From NCBI GenBank assembly GCA_002794775.1, contig NBAY01000017.1, positions 124,001 through 188,000 of the forward strand: DNA of 64,000 nt. Direction: 5' to 3'. This DNA is from Porodaedalea pini (Eukaryota; Basidiomycota; Agaricomycetes; Hymenochaetales; Hymenochaetaceae). A program made the translations under genes and the position numbers. Below the pieces are notes generated by a model, which was not told where the DNA came from, made no database searches, and was given only the letters and a program-made list of their open reading frames with translations. How positions within the stretch are numbered: the stretch's first letter is position 1; the number at the start of each line of letters is the position of its first letter. Shown here piece by piece: positions 1-11,368 of this stretch.

Positions 1-347
1 ACGTTTGAGAAGAAACTACGGAGGGCGATGCAGCTTCGAGGTATTACAGCTTGCTTTCCAAATTTGGTAACCATATACTTTGGCGACGACGATGCGTGAG
101 ACGAAAACAAAATATTATTATTTCTGTGCATTCAATTTCCAAATGGTACAGAGTGAACAAATCCTTGAGCGAGGTACTAGTAATAGAGGACGACTTGAGG
201 ATGAAATACATAAATATGCTTCATTGCAGACGATTCATGTGATGTCTTGATGCTTTTGAGTGATGAACTGAGAGGTACTCGTGATAAAGGGGAAAGGATA
301 ATGAGGGTATAAGAAACCTTGACTAGAGCTGACCAAAGCCCAACAGA
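1..347. other. 3' flank without recognisable gene
   Basis: I see no supported gene here. Short open frames have no recognisable domain or splice context. The stretch lies downstream of the minus-strand phosphatidylserine decarboxylase stop and probably contains its 3' UTR and terminator. Confidence 0.5.
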
Positions 348-3300
348 TCAATGTGGTGCAATGGCATTCGTCGAAATAGCAGGCGATCTCGATCTCGAGC
401 TACTGCCATTTCCGTTCGAAATTACTGGTCGGCGCACACGACCGATTCCCATGCCTACGCGGACAAGGGTCTCGAGCGATGCCCTGCCGTTGATCAGGAG
501 ATCCTCATCCCACTCGACAGTGCCCTTCTCGAAAAGGCACACAATAGTAGAGCCGCCTGCAACATACCAACATTAGATTGCAGCATCAGACTGCAGACGG
601 ACAAAACTTACCGAAGGCAAAGTAGCCGAATTCCTGGCCGCGCTTCACTTCTTCACCTTCCTCGACAGTTGTCTTGATACTACCGACCATCATTGCACCG
701 ACGCATACAGCCATGACCCGTCCAAAGGTAGGGCTATCAATAGGGACGATCTTCCGTGCATTCTCACCGTAAATATCGAGCGCCGTTCGGACAGCTTGAG
801 GCTAGAGTGCCAAGAGGAGTATTAGTAGAGGTTAGTTCTACACCATAGATAAATACGGACTATAAACGCACGTTTACGGTATAATACTCGCCAGAGATAT
901 AGGTCATAGGCCCAATTTTGCCATCCACGGGAGAATGGAATCGATGATAGTCCTGAGGTGCAAGACGGAAGATAGCAAGCGCGCCACCATTGTACCTTTC
1001 GGCTTGACCGCGATATGCCTCACCCAGCAAGCGAGCGACACTGAACTCACGGCCCTTGATCCACAGCCGAGTCGCCTCGCTCACGGTCTCGAATGCCATC
1101 ATACGGCAGTCGGCAGCGCTTACCAGACGAGTCGGATCGTCCGGTGCTTCCACTGGCCTCGCATCGGGTTTCAATTTCCTGTGAAGTATGGATGATCAGA
1201 ACGACTCCTTTTGTCCCAGATAGCTCTGGAGAACACTCGCCGATAAAAGAATTGGTTGAAGGTTTCTGGACTTGAGGTCAGAGTTATGTACGGGAGGAAG
1301 CAGAGTCGTAACGTACTGAAAGAATCAATCGAGTCCAGAATTTCATCTACTTTGAGATTATGGAATTGAATGAATGTGGGTATATCATTAGCAGATTCGG
1401 GGGAATCGTATTTTATGCCTTGTTTAATAGATAAAGACTTCAGAAGTCGGCGAGCTGAGGAATGCCGTAAGTACACATGATCTTTTCTCATAGGATACGT
1501 TTACCTCTGGCGCCCTCCATTCGACTCTTTGCTCCCTGAAGCAGAGATGATCATTAGAGTTGTAATATCAAATTTTCTCAGAATAGCTTGCCTTATACAA
1601 GAGTCGTATACCTAATCGAACGTACACTTGCATCTTCTCTTCTTCAAGCTGTCCAGTCATCCTGTTCTGTACGATGATGTTGGCAGAATTCTACATGCAG
1701 AATCAGCAAGGCTTCAGTAACTTGACTTGGTATGACATACCGCTCCAAGCTTGTAGTTGCCAGCCGATACCTTGGATATGACTTTGGTGTACCACTTCCT
1801 CTGGGCTTGGCTGGCAGTGACGAAATTACCGACGACAATGCGGTCCACGCGCGCCCAATCCTGACTCGCACACACGGCCAAATGTGTGACGATATCCACC
1901 TCCGCCCGAGAGTTGATACGAGGTCGGTGGCACAGCGGACAGTTCTTTACATTGATGACACGCTCGAACAGGTCATCTGAGTTTGCGCCAGACGACTCAT
2001 CGTTATCAGCGTCTGAAGACGAGGACGAGGACGCCTGATGGTCAGGCATCCCCGTAGTTTGGTACCCCATGGGAACGCGTGTAGTAGCGGAATCGATGAC
2101 ATGTTGCGCAGCGTCGACCAACGGCTGTTGACTCGGTTCAGTCGGATGTACAGGGAGCGTTTCCTCGCGTTGCGGTTCCTCTGTCAATGGGACTTTCTGG
2201 GTGGCTGTAGGATGAGCCGCCGCACCCGAGAAATCAATATCCTCCAGGCCAATGCTAGGAGTGGCAGAACCACCACCATTCCCATTATTCAGGAGCATCG
2301 GGGTAGAAGGTACGCTCGTGTCTGGCCCACCCGAATCATCAATGCTGAGGCGCTTCTTCTCTGCAGAAGGCCGACAGAGCTCCTCTTCGAGGCACTGGAT
2401 CGCCTCGTTAGTCGTTAGCTCACCCTCGATGGGCGTCTTCCCATGACGCGAGAAGAACGTGTCAATCGTCTCCTTAGACAGCGTTGAGCCAAGAGAGTCG
2501 AGCATTGACGTGAGCTCGAGCCGCGAGAGTTTGCCGGTGTCATCCGTGTCGTACTGCTTGAGGTACTGACGCCAGAACTGTTGACGCAGCAGATCATATG
2601 GCTGATACTTAGCTCTGATATTCACAGTTCAATCTTCGGAAAATGCCAGCCAGGCAAGAACACTCACCGCACAGTCAACACGGGGTTGTGCTTTCCCTCC
2701 CAAGGCATCTCCTTCGCAGTAGTCAGACTTAGCTTGAACTCTTGCATCTCGCTCTCCGATTTTCCTGCATTGTCGGGGTACAAACTAGTGGCTTCGTCCT
2801 TCTTCGGCGCATTCTTGAGCAGCTCGCTAAGATCGAAGCTCGCATCTCCAACATGGTCGTTTGACGAAAGCTTGTCCCAATCCAGAACTGAGAGATTCAC
2901 TTTGAAATTGGTCTCGTAGCGACGGACGTGGAAGAGCAGCTTCTCGTCCCATACGGGATTGAGAGAATGGCGAATGACTCGCGTGCGGAACACCTTCTTA
3001 CCGAATGAGATGACAACGAACGGGTCCATGTCCCAGCCCGTCCGAGTCACTGCAGCATACCTTAGCAAACAGTTCATCAGTATACATAACCTTACACTTA
3101 CTGTTCTTCAGCCTCGGAAGGTCCACGGCGCTCTGGATGTCGAGCATGACGATGCCGAGGATGTCATGTGCTGCGTTGAAGTTGTAATCACCATTACGAG
3201 TGCGCCACTTGCGCTTGAACTTGGACCGTTTCGCAGAGCCGAGAGCAGCAGAGGACGTTCCAGGCGTCGTGGGACGTGAGACTGACGTGGGCGAAGGTGA

Positions 3301-4584
3301 AGGAGTCCCCGTCGACGAAACCTTACTGATGCCAGAATCTGTTGAGGACATAGAAGGGAGTGTTGGCCGCTTCTTGAACACTCGCGGAATCTTAGCACCG
3401 AGTGAAGTCTTTGCCACAGGGACAGGGAGGGGAGTTGTCGTCAATGGCGACGTCGGGGAGGGCGCGACAACGTTTACGCCAGGTACAGCAACAGTCGACG
3501 CATTCGGTGTCTCGGACTCCCTTCCAGACATTGGCGGCGTGAACGACGGCGTAGATGGAGGAGATTGCGACATCATGATGGGTAGTCCACTCTCATCTTC
3601 ATGTTCGTCGTCCTCTTCATCGGAGCTGCCTTCGTCTGAGCTTAGACCGACATCTTCGTAGGCCGGGATAGCGTCGCTAGCGCGGACTGTGCCAATGCCT
3701 TCCGTCTATATTCCAACGTCGATTAGTACTTATTCTTAGACAAAGGCATGCATATAAAACGTAGCCGAAATTATATGTTGACATGCGTAGAGCGAGAATA
3801 GCAACTTACCGGAGGCGCGGAGACCAGGCTCGTGCGCGCATTGCGAGCGCGACGTAAGAGCTCCTCATATATTTCGTCGAAGCTCAAGGCATGACTAACA
3901 TTCTCCGGGCGCACGAAGCCGAGCTTAACTTGAATGGATCCGGAAGCGCTTGTGCGCGCCCGTGTGGACATGATGTTCACCATGGTGGGCTGTGGCGATT
4001 TCAACATAAATTCTCCAAATTTTCAGATAATGACGTTACGCACAACATTACTTGGATCTTCGAAGTCCTTCGTGGATCTGTCCTTGAACCAGTCTTCAAG
4101 CTGAAGAGACGCCTCCCCAAGGTAATCCTTCTTGAGCATATCTTTGTCCCAGACAATCAGCTCAAGAACGCCAAGTCTTCCAGCAAGCGAAAGGTATATG
4201 GGAAAGTCGAACGTCGCATCCTTTGCCACATAGACTGGGTTGACCGTCTTCTTCACGACAGGCGTCGAATTCCTGTTCCGCGCAAGTGAAACGACGACGA
4301 ACCTGTTCTCAGTGTGAGTTCCCGTCAGCAGTGCATTCCAATGAGTACGGCAAAGGCCTTCGAATGCAGACATACGGATCGCTCGTGCCATTCTTGTCCT
4401 TCGCGAGCAAATCGCTGCATCCGAGAATCTGGACACGCAGGAGGACGACGGGAAGCTCGCCAGGTATTGGGTTCATGGTGTTCCTGCCACTGCCCCGACC
4501 GCCCGACACACGCACGCGCGTTGGAAGGCGGGCGGCGCTCTTGAGCGCTTTCTTGATCTTGAACACTTGCTTTTCGCCAGGCAT
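348..4584 (-). CDS. PSD2: phosphatidylserine decarboxylase, C2/EF-hand (PSD2) type
   Basis: Converts phosphatidylserine to phosphatidylethanolamine; PSD2-class enzymes act in the endomembrane system. I infer 13 exons (minus strand): 4584-4376, 4302-4052, 4012-3810, 3705-3098, 3060-2668, 2614-1741, 1690-1592, 1535-1505, 1454-1317, 1270-1241, 1178-872, 801-612, 556-348. Seen in order: a first C2 domain (exons 1-2, DPFVVVSL), a Ser/Pro-rich linker, a second C2 domain (exons 4-5, [11 protein letters not shown]), an EF-hand-like stretch (exon 6, [13 protein letters not shown]) and the decarboxylase core with HRFHSPVDG. The self-cleavage site GGST is assembled across the last intron; cleavage before Ser would create the pyruvoyl group. 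The start at 4584 (MPGEKQ) precedes C2-1; an in-frame ATG at 4668 is the alternative. Two introns begin with GC (1591-1536 and 1240-1179). No disruption is visible, so the gene looks functional. Confidence 0.9.
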
Positions 4585-5949
4585 AGTGCGCGTCAAGAAG
4601 AAAGAGCTGGTGTCCTTGATTGCTTTAGCTCGTCGACAACCTGTCGGCATATGGCGGCACGACGGCACGCCTTATACCTTACCTACTATATGTGGAAATC
4701 GAATACCTACTTGAGACTTGAGGCTGTTTCTTATATCTGCTCACCACTAGTACTATTACTAGCACTGCTATGCTGTGCAAGACATCACGCTCACTTTTGA
4801 TCAGTTCGTTTCAGGCATCGAGCGCTCTTCTGGCGCTTTAATCTATGATCTCCCTTTTTTTTGGAAATATTGCTGTGAAGGGCGGTATTCGAGTCTGATA
4901 CCAGGGCTTCTCTAGGACCGTGTTGTTGTGTACCGGAAGTCTGTTAACTCCTAGCACAGCTGCTGAAACTTTGATGGTCGAGATGCCTCGGCCTCGGACG
5001 GCGTTGGCAAGTACAAGAATTCGTGATCTTGATTACCACAGCATAAAATATTCCATGGCATAGGGCTATATGGTATTTCAGTGACGACTCTGAAGACAAC
5101 TTTTCTAAGTCGCTGTCCGGTTACGGTGTTTCCGTTTACAGGAAATCTCATATCGTAAACTGATTTTCGACCTTTTAGGAATACACTCTGACGGTTTAAC
5201 TATGTCTAAGCTTTTTTACATCTGCTTTCATAATGCTTCATATTGAATAAACTCGTTGCTAGAATTCCCATATATGCTCTGCACACAGTAGCTATACACA
5301 CAGATAATTTACCAGGTATGGGATTTATTATTATTATTGCTGTTCTTCAGTGGCTTTCTACGATTTTATACTTTGTGCGTGGTCTTTTGAAGGCGACGTA
5401 GCTTTTGATTCACGAGAGACGCGCGTCCGGTGGGGCTCGCTGACCTAAGCCGTCTCTCAAGAGACGCGAGCGCACGCGAGCTCGCTTGCCAAAGGGGGGC
5501 GTGCCGATCGGCGCCGCTTAACCAAGCGCGGCACACCCCGCGTGCCCCCAACAACCGGCGCCGGGTTTTTTTTTTCTTTTTTTTTTCTTTTTTCGGTGTG
5601 TGTGCGTGCGCGCGCGCGTGCGGGGGTGCGGGGGAGATCGACGAAAATCGACGAAGTCGAAAACGCCGGCCTCACTCCGCACTCACACTCTCTCAAGCCG
5701 TTCTTCATTCTGAAGCAACATGGACAACTCCTCAACAAATCGGAAGCATGTCATTCATCGGGCCGTCTGAAAAAAGTCGAAGGAGGTTGGGCCCTATCTG
5801 CCTGCGGGATCGTCTGCCTGCGGGATCGTGCTCGATGGCACTCGTCGGCTTATTGCGATACGCCGGTACGCCGTGACTCTAGTTGGTCCTAAGGAAGGGG
5901 AACTGAAGTCGGTCGGCGGCGCCGGCTCGGTACGTCTAACATTCATTTA
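4585..5949. other. intergenic, with pyrimidine/CG-rich low-complexity tract
   Basis: No gene is supported. 5400-5560 is GC-rich and contains a small self-complementary motif (tctctcaagaga). 5563-5593 is an almost pure T tract, followed by a GT/GC alternating run at 5594-5630. This could be the end of an old mobile element, but I see no terminal repeat. It probably includes the PSD promoter. Confidence 0.5.
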
Positions 5950-7640
5950 ATGTGCTTGCGAATTCTTAGTTTCCTGCGCCGCAAAGACCCCACCTGCAAA
6001 ACAACCCGATCCCCCAATCTTGTCTGCCTTCAATCTAATCGCGACATCGCGTGCGGCTCACACACAGGCGTGCGTGCGTCGGGAAAACATGCTTACTACT
6101 TCGCACCAGACTCGGAGTCGGAGTCAGGGGAGGGGTTCTCGTGCGAGGGCCGGTCTCGCAGTGGTCAATGGATTCTCTGCGACGGTCCGCCCGGTCTACA
6201 AGTCGCTCGCGGTGAACGTCAACGTCAATACGTACATGAGTGCATTCTATGTGCCACGAGACCACTTGAGCGATGCGATGCTCGAGTTCCTGCTCGAGTT
6301 CCTTCGTCAGTCGCAAAGGGAGCGGCGCATCTGCAGAAGTCCTTCGGGAAAGTAAGGGTGACGACATCGGGGGCTTTGGGATCCATCCGCGACTGCGAAA
6401 AATACTTCCAGAAGAGTGAGTCATTCGGAATCATTCATATAAACCTATGACTTAACTAAACTGCATCCATAGAGTTTGGGATTTCTCTGAAAGCATGCGG
6501 ATGACCTGCCTGTCGTGAACACTGGGACGAAGGACAACGACGTTTTCGTCCCAGCGGAAATTTGCAGGATCGAAGTTGGCAGTGTCTTTGCGGGTGAGCT
6601 AAACTCGTTGGGGGGAGAGCGCCTCTCTGTGCGCGGCCAATTGTAAAGACGCCCGCAGCAAGCGCCCAGACCTTGACCGTCAAAGGCCTCCGCCTGCTCG
6701 GATTTGAGTCAAACACACCGCCGATGGCAAGCTTCGGTATCAAGACCTCGCTGGACATGGCGGTTGTTTCGGCGCGCCGAACGTAATTTTATCGGTCGGG
6801 TCAGCTGGCCGTGGTCGATAGGTCTTGGACGACTCGAGGTATCCGTTTCGCAAAGGCCGCACAGCTCACACATCTGGCCGTACTTGTCCTGCGCGATGGT
6901 GGACCGGAAGATTTCAGCAGCAACTCCGACGTCGCACTTCGTGAAGTGATTGATGCCCTCTCCTTGCCAAATGTCATTCTTGTGGCTTGCAAGTCAGCAA
7001 AGTCAGCACAAACTACGAAGTGCGTGAGCGACTTCGGATGATCCATTCCGAGATCGAGCTCTGCGTGCGGTTTCAAGAGCTCTGAACTCGTTCCCGGGTA
7101 AGCCGAAGATGGTCCTCACGCTTGTCTCTAACAAGGACCCGCACATCTACGCTGGGGGCTGAAGACGATGTTCGACACCGTCCTCGGATGTCAGGCTCTA
7201 TGTGCCCTGATGTCAAACATACGAGAAAAGGAGGGTCAGGACCAGCACATGACTAATCTGGCGCTCAAGTTGAACGCGAAGCTAGGCGGACTGAACCACA
7301 CATTGGAGTCGGGATCTCTGAAATGGCTACAGAACACGATGTCAGTGGGAATGGACGTCACGCACCCAGGCGCGGGATGCATCAGGGAAACGCCGACGAT
7401 TGCCGCTGTTGCGGCGAGTTGCGACATGAGCTTTATGCAGTACCCGGCGAGTGTTTCTCTTCAGGAGTACAGGAAGGGGGTCAGTGCACACTTCACATCG
7501 CATTCTGATCTTACCGCTGACAATGATATTGACAGACGATCACGAACGCCAAGAACATGATAATTGAACGGCTCAAGGAGTATAGGAAGCACATGAAGGC
7601 GCTGCCTGAACGTATCGTCATTTTCCGTGGAGGCGTTTCG

Positions 7641-7666
7641 GACATCCTGGCCCGGGCCAGGATGTC
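7641..7666. repeat. 26-bp perfect palindrome inside the Argonaute relic
   Basis: The palindrome is gacatcctggccc followed by its exact reverse complement. The right half (GGCCAGGATGTC) encodes GQDV, which fits an Argonaute consensus of the form GVSEGQ. The left half looks like an inverted extra copy of about 11 nt that shifts the frame. Confidence 0.85.
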
Positions 7667-8025
7667 ATGAAGGCTGAGGTCGGCGAAATGAAGAAGGCGT
7701 TCCGTGACCTCGCGGATTACAAGCCGAAGGTTACATTCGTGATCTGCGGCAAGGGTCACCGCACCCGCTTGTATCTGACTCGGGCTCAGGATGCAGACCA
7801 GACAACGAACTCGAAGGCTGGGACCGTCGTCGACCAGGGTGTGACCGGCATATGTGACTTCGATTTCTACCTGCAGGCGCATTCTGCGACACAGGGGATG
7901 GTGCGGGCGACGCGTTACACTGTGCTTTACACTGTGATTTACGACGAGAACAAGTTTTCTGCGGACGTCCTCCAGCAGGGTATCAACGATGTCAGCCACC
8001 TGTGGGCGCCTGCGTCTGAAAGTGT

Positions 8026-8081
8026 TAGAGCCGAGCACGCTCACATGCACGGTCTGACCAATGTGAGCGTGCTCGGCTCTA
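8026..8081. repeat. inverted repeat, 21-bp arms, 14-nt spacer
   Basis: Arms 8026-8046 and 8061-8081 are perfectly complementary. The right arm reads in frame as CERARLY, which fits the Argonaute C-terminus. The left arm replaces the coding sequence expected just upstream, so it appears to be an inverted copy of the right arm. Confidence 0.85.
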
Positions 8082-8217
8082 TCTTCACAAGATCCTGCCT
8101 CCAATCGAAGGAAGCAAGGAGAGCAAAGTACCGCCGAAGGAGATTGTGAAGAAGGCGAAGGCACTGTGGGGAAGGGGTGTTCATGAGGAGTTGAAGGGTA
8201 CAATGTACTACATGTGA

Positions 8218-8485
8218 ATGTGACGCTTGCGAGTCAATATGGTTTCCATGATCAAAGAGTGGACGAGTTCGTGTACGAATAGTGCGAATAGCATGGCTGA
8301 TTGTGTACCATTGGATAGCTGCTGACAGCGAAAGCCGTAGCAGAGTGTGAAAAATATGTACTTATTTGGTCATATCTGAGTATCACGAATTGCGGTGACG
8401 ACTTTTCTCACTCCTGCTACCTCAACACATACTCGGCCTTGAAGCTTCAGACACAGCTCAAGACTTTCTCCTACTCATTCTCATC
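8218..8485. other. spacer between Argonaute relic and Crypton-like unit
   Basis: No gene is seen. The left boundary of the Crypton-like unit should lie here, but I could not find a repeat shared with the right side (30414-30500). Confidence 0.4.
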
Positions 8486-9699
8486 ATGTCCTCACACTGT
8501 GCTTTTGATCTGCCTGTGGATGCTTTTCAGCTCAAAGCCGCAAACCTCGAGCAGCTCAAACTCTGGGCCCATGCGATCAATGAGGAATCACTCCAGATCA
8601 GTGGGATCAAGGCCATCAAGAGCCTTTCTGTCAGGAAGGAGGTTCTCTGCCAGGCACTAGCCACCCATCTAAAGATAGATCTCTCGGCTTCTCTAGCCAT
8701 GAGTCTGTCAGAGGATGCTGGTGAAGTGAAGCCACTCCTTGATCCCACCCGGCAGCAGATTCAGGACAGGCAGTATGATCTGATGCTCTCTGGATATGAG
8801 AAATGGGATAATCAGGAGCCATATGCATTTGGAAACGAAGGTGAGTAGCTTGAGCGCCTTCTTGAAACAAAAACAAACCTCATTCTATTTTATTTAGATG
8901 AGCCTGTCACTGCAGCAGGCAATCCTGACATGGAAGCCCTTGATGCCACTCAGCTCCTTCAGTCTGGGGGGGGCCTATCAGTATCTCTACATCTCCTCCT
9001 GTGCCCATCTCAACACCTAGGGCCTCATCATCCCTCCCTACTTCAGCCTCATCCTCTCAGCTGTCCTCTGCACTGAGGATGGATGTCAGTGATCTTGACA
9101 AGGCAAAGGGGTTGATGGCAGTAATCCAGCAGGGCATCTCAGGCCAGATCGACTTCTACGAAAAGCACTTTCGATCCATGGGACCTGAGCCATGGAAACG
9201 TGTCAAGATGAAGATTTTACGTCGCAAGTAAGTGCTGATTTATTCTAGCTATTTTTTTAAATATATTTAATTTACTTACTTTATCTTCTCTAGAAAAGTC
9301 TATGATGCCTATGTCAATGACTTTTCCAGTGATATGGACCGCTTCACCAGGTTCTTCAAGCGTGATTTAACAAAGACCACTGGTCCAGGAGGATGGAACC
9401 CTACAGAGGATGATGGGCTCTTCTCATTCAATGAAGTTGCTGATTTCATGATTCGATATTGCAACAGTGCAATCATGGAGGAAAAGACAAAGGCATATTA
9501 TCTGGAGGGAAGATGGCAGGAGGTTTGGGGGGAGAAGAATAATTTTGAGGTTTGGGAAGCTCTTTGGCAGGAGTGCATTGCGCTTGAGAAGAGAGATGCG
9601 AAGTACTTTGAAAATGGTGAGTTTTCTCAAGCAAAGTGGGATAAGGCATTTCCAAAGGGTCACTGGTACTGGATTGGTAAGAAAATTGCTAGTAGATAG
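8486..9699 (+). CDS. hypothetical protein, companion of the tyrosine recombinase (frameshifted)
   Basis: Three exons are inferred: 8486-8840, 8898-9227 and 9294-9699, joined by GT-AG introns. I do not recognise the family. The N-terminus (FQLKAANLEQLKLWAHAIN...SVRKEVLC) resembles the helix-extended-helix pattern of SAP-type DNA-binding motifs, which is inference only. The middle is Ser/Pro-rich. The C-terminal exon is rich in aromatic and charged residues (GHWYWIGKK). The frame before and after the 8-G run at 8966-8973 does not match; nine or six Gs would restore it. This is therefore either a one-base mutation or a base-calling error. The gene stops 100 bp from the stop of the minus-strand recombinase, tail-to-tail, which suggests both belong to one element. 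Confidence 0.6.
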
Positions 9700-9798
9700 A
9701 AGTGACTTGAAAGAGTTATTGTACAAGAACTATCAATTATATAAACAAGTGGTTGAATTACATATGTCAATATAGTAATCTATCCAGAAGCAAGACAA

Positions 9799-10418
9799 CT
9801 AGAGAGAGATGCGCTGACGCTTAGCAAGAGGGAGCCCTACTTTGTCATAGTCTGCTACAAAGTCATGGTTATCCTCAGGAGAAAAGAAATAGCGATACAT
9901 TGTCACTGCCTCCTGCTGAGACCAGCCACCCCAAGCAGCAACCATATCAGGAGTCCAGCCTCTGTACTTCATCCGAAACTGGCATCCACCTCGACGAAAG
10001 GAATGAGTTCCAAATGCAGCCCATCTCTTATAGAGAAGAGACTGAAGATCCTTGTTGAGCATGCGACTGAGAGTTGAGGAAATCTGAAAAAGACAGTGAG
10101 TAGAATAAAAGAAAAGAGAGAAAAAGAAATACTAATCGTTTTGAAGGATCAACTTTTCCTGTGTTATCGACAGCCAGGAAAAGGGGACCTGAGGTGTTTG
10201 CCTCATGCTTATAAAGGCCAACAACACGAAGTAGAGCCCTGACAGGGCAGATGATAGGGTCCAGATCATTGGCATGGAGAACCATTCGCTGGCAGCCCCC
10301 AGTCTGCGCATTCTTCCTGGTGTCTAGAGTGACAGTGAACTTTGAAACTGGAAAATGATGTAAGAAAAAAATGATAACCAGATTCAAAAAAAGACGCTCA
10401 CGTGAAGTCATGTCAATG
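9799..10418 (-). pseudogene. Crypton-like tyrosine recombinase, 3' part (catalytic HxxR/Y)
   Basis: This is the C-terminal catalytic half of a tyrosine recombinase, a family that cuts and rejoins DNA through a covalent Tyr intermediate. Exons on the minus strand: the end of an interrupted exon (to 10402), then 10347-10133 and 10083-9799. Visible motifs are LDTRKNAQTG (catalytic Lys region), ICPVRALLR, THSFRRGG (HxxR), GGWS (Trp in place of the second His) and TMYRYFFS (nucleophilic Tyr). Retrotransposon P inserted within codon context N-I-D of the upstream exon; its 5-bp target duplication is 10414-10418. The other half of the gene resumes at 29169. Each exon is otherwise open, so the retrotransposon is the main visible lesion. 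Confidence 0.85.
10414..10418 (+). repeat. target-site duplication of element P (left copy, caatg)
   Basis: caatg lies directly before the 5' LTR and is repeated at 29169-29173 directly after the 3' LTR. The interrupted recombinase exon reads through cleanly with one copy. Confidence 0.9.
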
Positions 10419-10831
10419 TGTTAGAACCTGAACTTTCACCTTTTCCTTTATTTTCCCTTTTACCATTTCCTTTATTATATTCGTCCTTTTCATTATATTT
10501 ACCCATCTTACACAATCATTCCCACACTACCTTCATTCGTTCCATTCCCACTCGTTATGTAATGTTAGGTAATATAGTCTCACGGTCGTCACTATATAAG
10601 GTCTCAGGAATCGCATGAACTCCTTGTTCTGCTTTTCCTCTTACCTCCGCGACGACCTAGGTGAGACTCGTCCCCCTTGTATTAGTTTAGACTTGTATTA
10701 ATCCTCTTACCTCCGCGACGACCTAGCCTGAGTAAGCGTGTCCCGAGTCTACGCTCGAGTATAGCACGTCCCAGACGACAGTCAGCCGAGGCCTGCCCAG
10801 TCCGAGTCATCTCCCGGGCTCCCGCCTAACA
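10419..10831 (+). repeat. 5' LTR of element P
   Basis: The LTR starts TGTTAGAACC and ends CGCCTAACA. It contains TATATAAG at 10593-10600 and, 33 nt after the start of that box, GTTCTGCTTTT (10626-10636), the likely transcript start. Confidence 0.92.
10593..10636 (+). promoter_or_regulatory. LTR core promoter: TATA box and predicted transcript start
   Basis: TATATAAG is followed at normal spacing by GTTCTGCTTTT. That 11-mer is the exact reverse complement of the primer-binding site at 10833-10843, which points to the RNA 5' end lying here. Confidence 0.6.
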
Positions 10832-10832
10832 T

Positions 10833-10843
10833 AAAAGCAGAAC
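10833..10843 (+). promoter_or_regulatory. primer-binding site of P, self-priming type
   Basis: AAAAGCAGAAC lies 1 nt after the LTR. It has no TGG start as expected for tRNA 3' ends. It is complementary over 11 nt to the predicted mRNA 5' end in the LTR, the arrangement known from Tf1/sushi-group elements. Confidence 0.7.
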
Positions 10844-11368
10844 CTCACCCAGGCTCATCCCCAGCGTAAGTCGTCGCTGTCGACTCGCCTTCACTCGGTC
10901 TAGAGGAGCGCTCCCCTCGACGGACTTGACGTGTAAACCCCCTAAACGACAACCCTCAACCCTGCCCGGACGTTTTCGGACGTTCGTGTATTACGTAAAT
11001 ATATCAACCGACATTTCCCGACCCTGGCTCTACGAATTAGCCTCTGGTGGAGCACGCACCTAACGTGGACGTGGGTAACAAGACGAGTCCAAACTTCGAC
11101 GACAATCTCGTTTGTAATCTCACTCGGATCCTACCGCCTCGTCATCAACTTCGCTGACGAACCCGCTCAACGTTGGCGTAACCCCGGATCGAACGCGCAA
11201 CCGATCCCTGTCCCTCCGCCAACGTCAAGATAGATCTCACCGACGAACAGCAACGGGCCCTTCCTGCTTCAGCCCGTTGGGATCCAGACCGACCAGGCTA
11301 CGTCGCGACCAATAATAGCGGCGTCACTCACGACATCTGGTGGAGTGAAATCCGGCGCAGCTGGTATT

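Larger units (their letters stand above)
5950..8217 (+). pseudogene. Argonaute/Piwi-domain protein, decayed
   Basis: Argonautes bind small RNAs in RNA silencing. Recognisable pieces appear in family order: VVNGFSATVRP and VNVNVNTYMSAFYVP (linker/PAZ entry, about 6160-6260); PVVNTGTKDNDVFVPAEICR (about 6510-6580); TRGIRFAKAAQL; VLTLVSNKDPHIYAG (about 7110-7165); a Piwi segment with VGMDVTHPGAG and FMQYPASVSLQEYRK (7168-7470); an intron at about 7482-7538; then IFRGGVSD, the AGTVVDQGV motif, FSADVLQQG, and the true C-terminus KALWGRGVHEELKGTMYYM ending at 8217. These pieces lie in different frames. A frameshift follows FGISLK (about 6490), an in-frame stop follows SARRT (about 6787), a G-run indel near 7165 breaks the frame, and inverted duplications interrupt it at 7641-7666 and 8026-8081. 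Intron positions are kept, so it decayed in place or was copied as DNA. An active Argonaute presumably exists elsewhere. Confidence 0.88.

Noticed and set aside
5400..5630. Non-LTR retrotransposon tail (poly-T with GC-rich sequence)
   Set aside because: No reverse transcriptase remnants and no target duplication found next to it.
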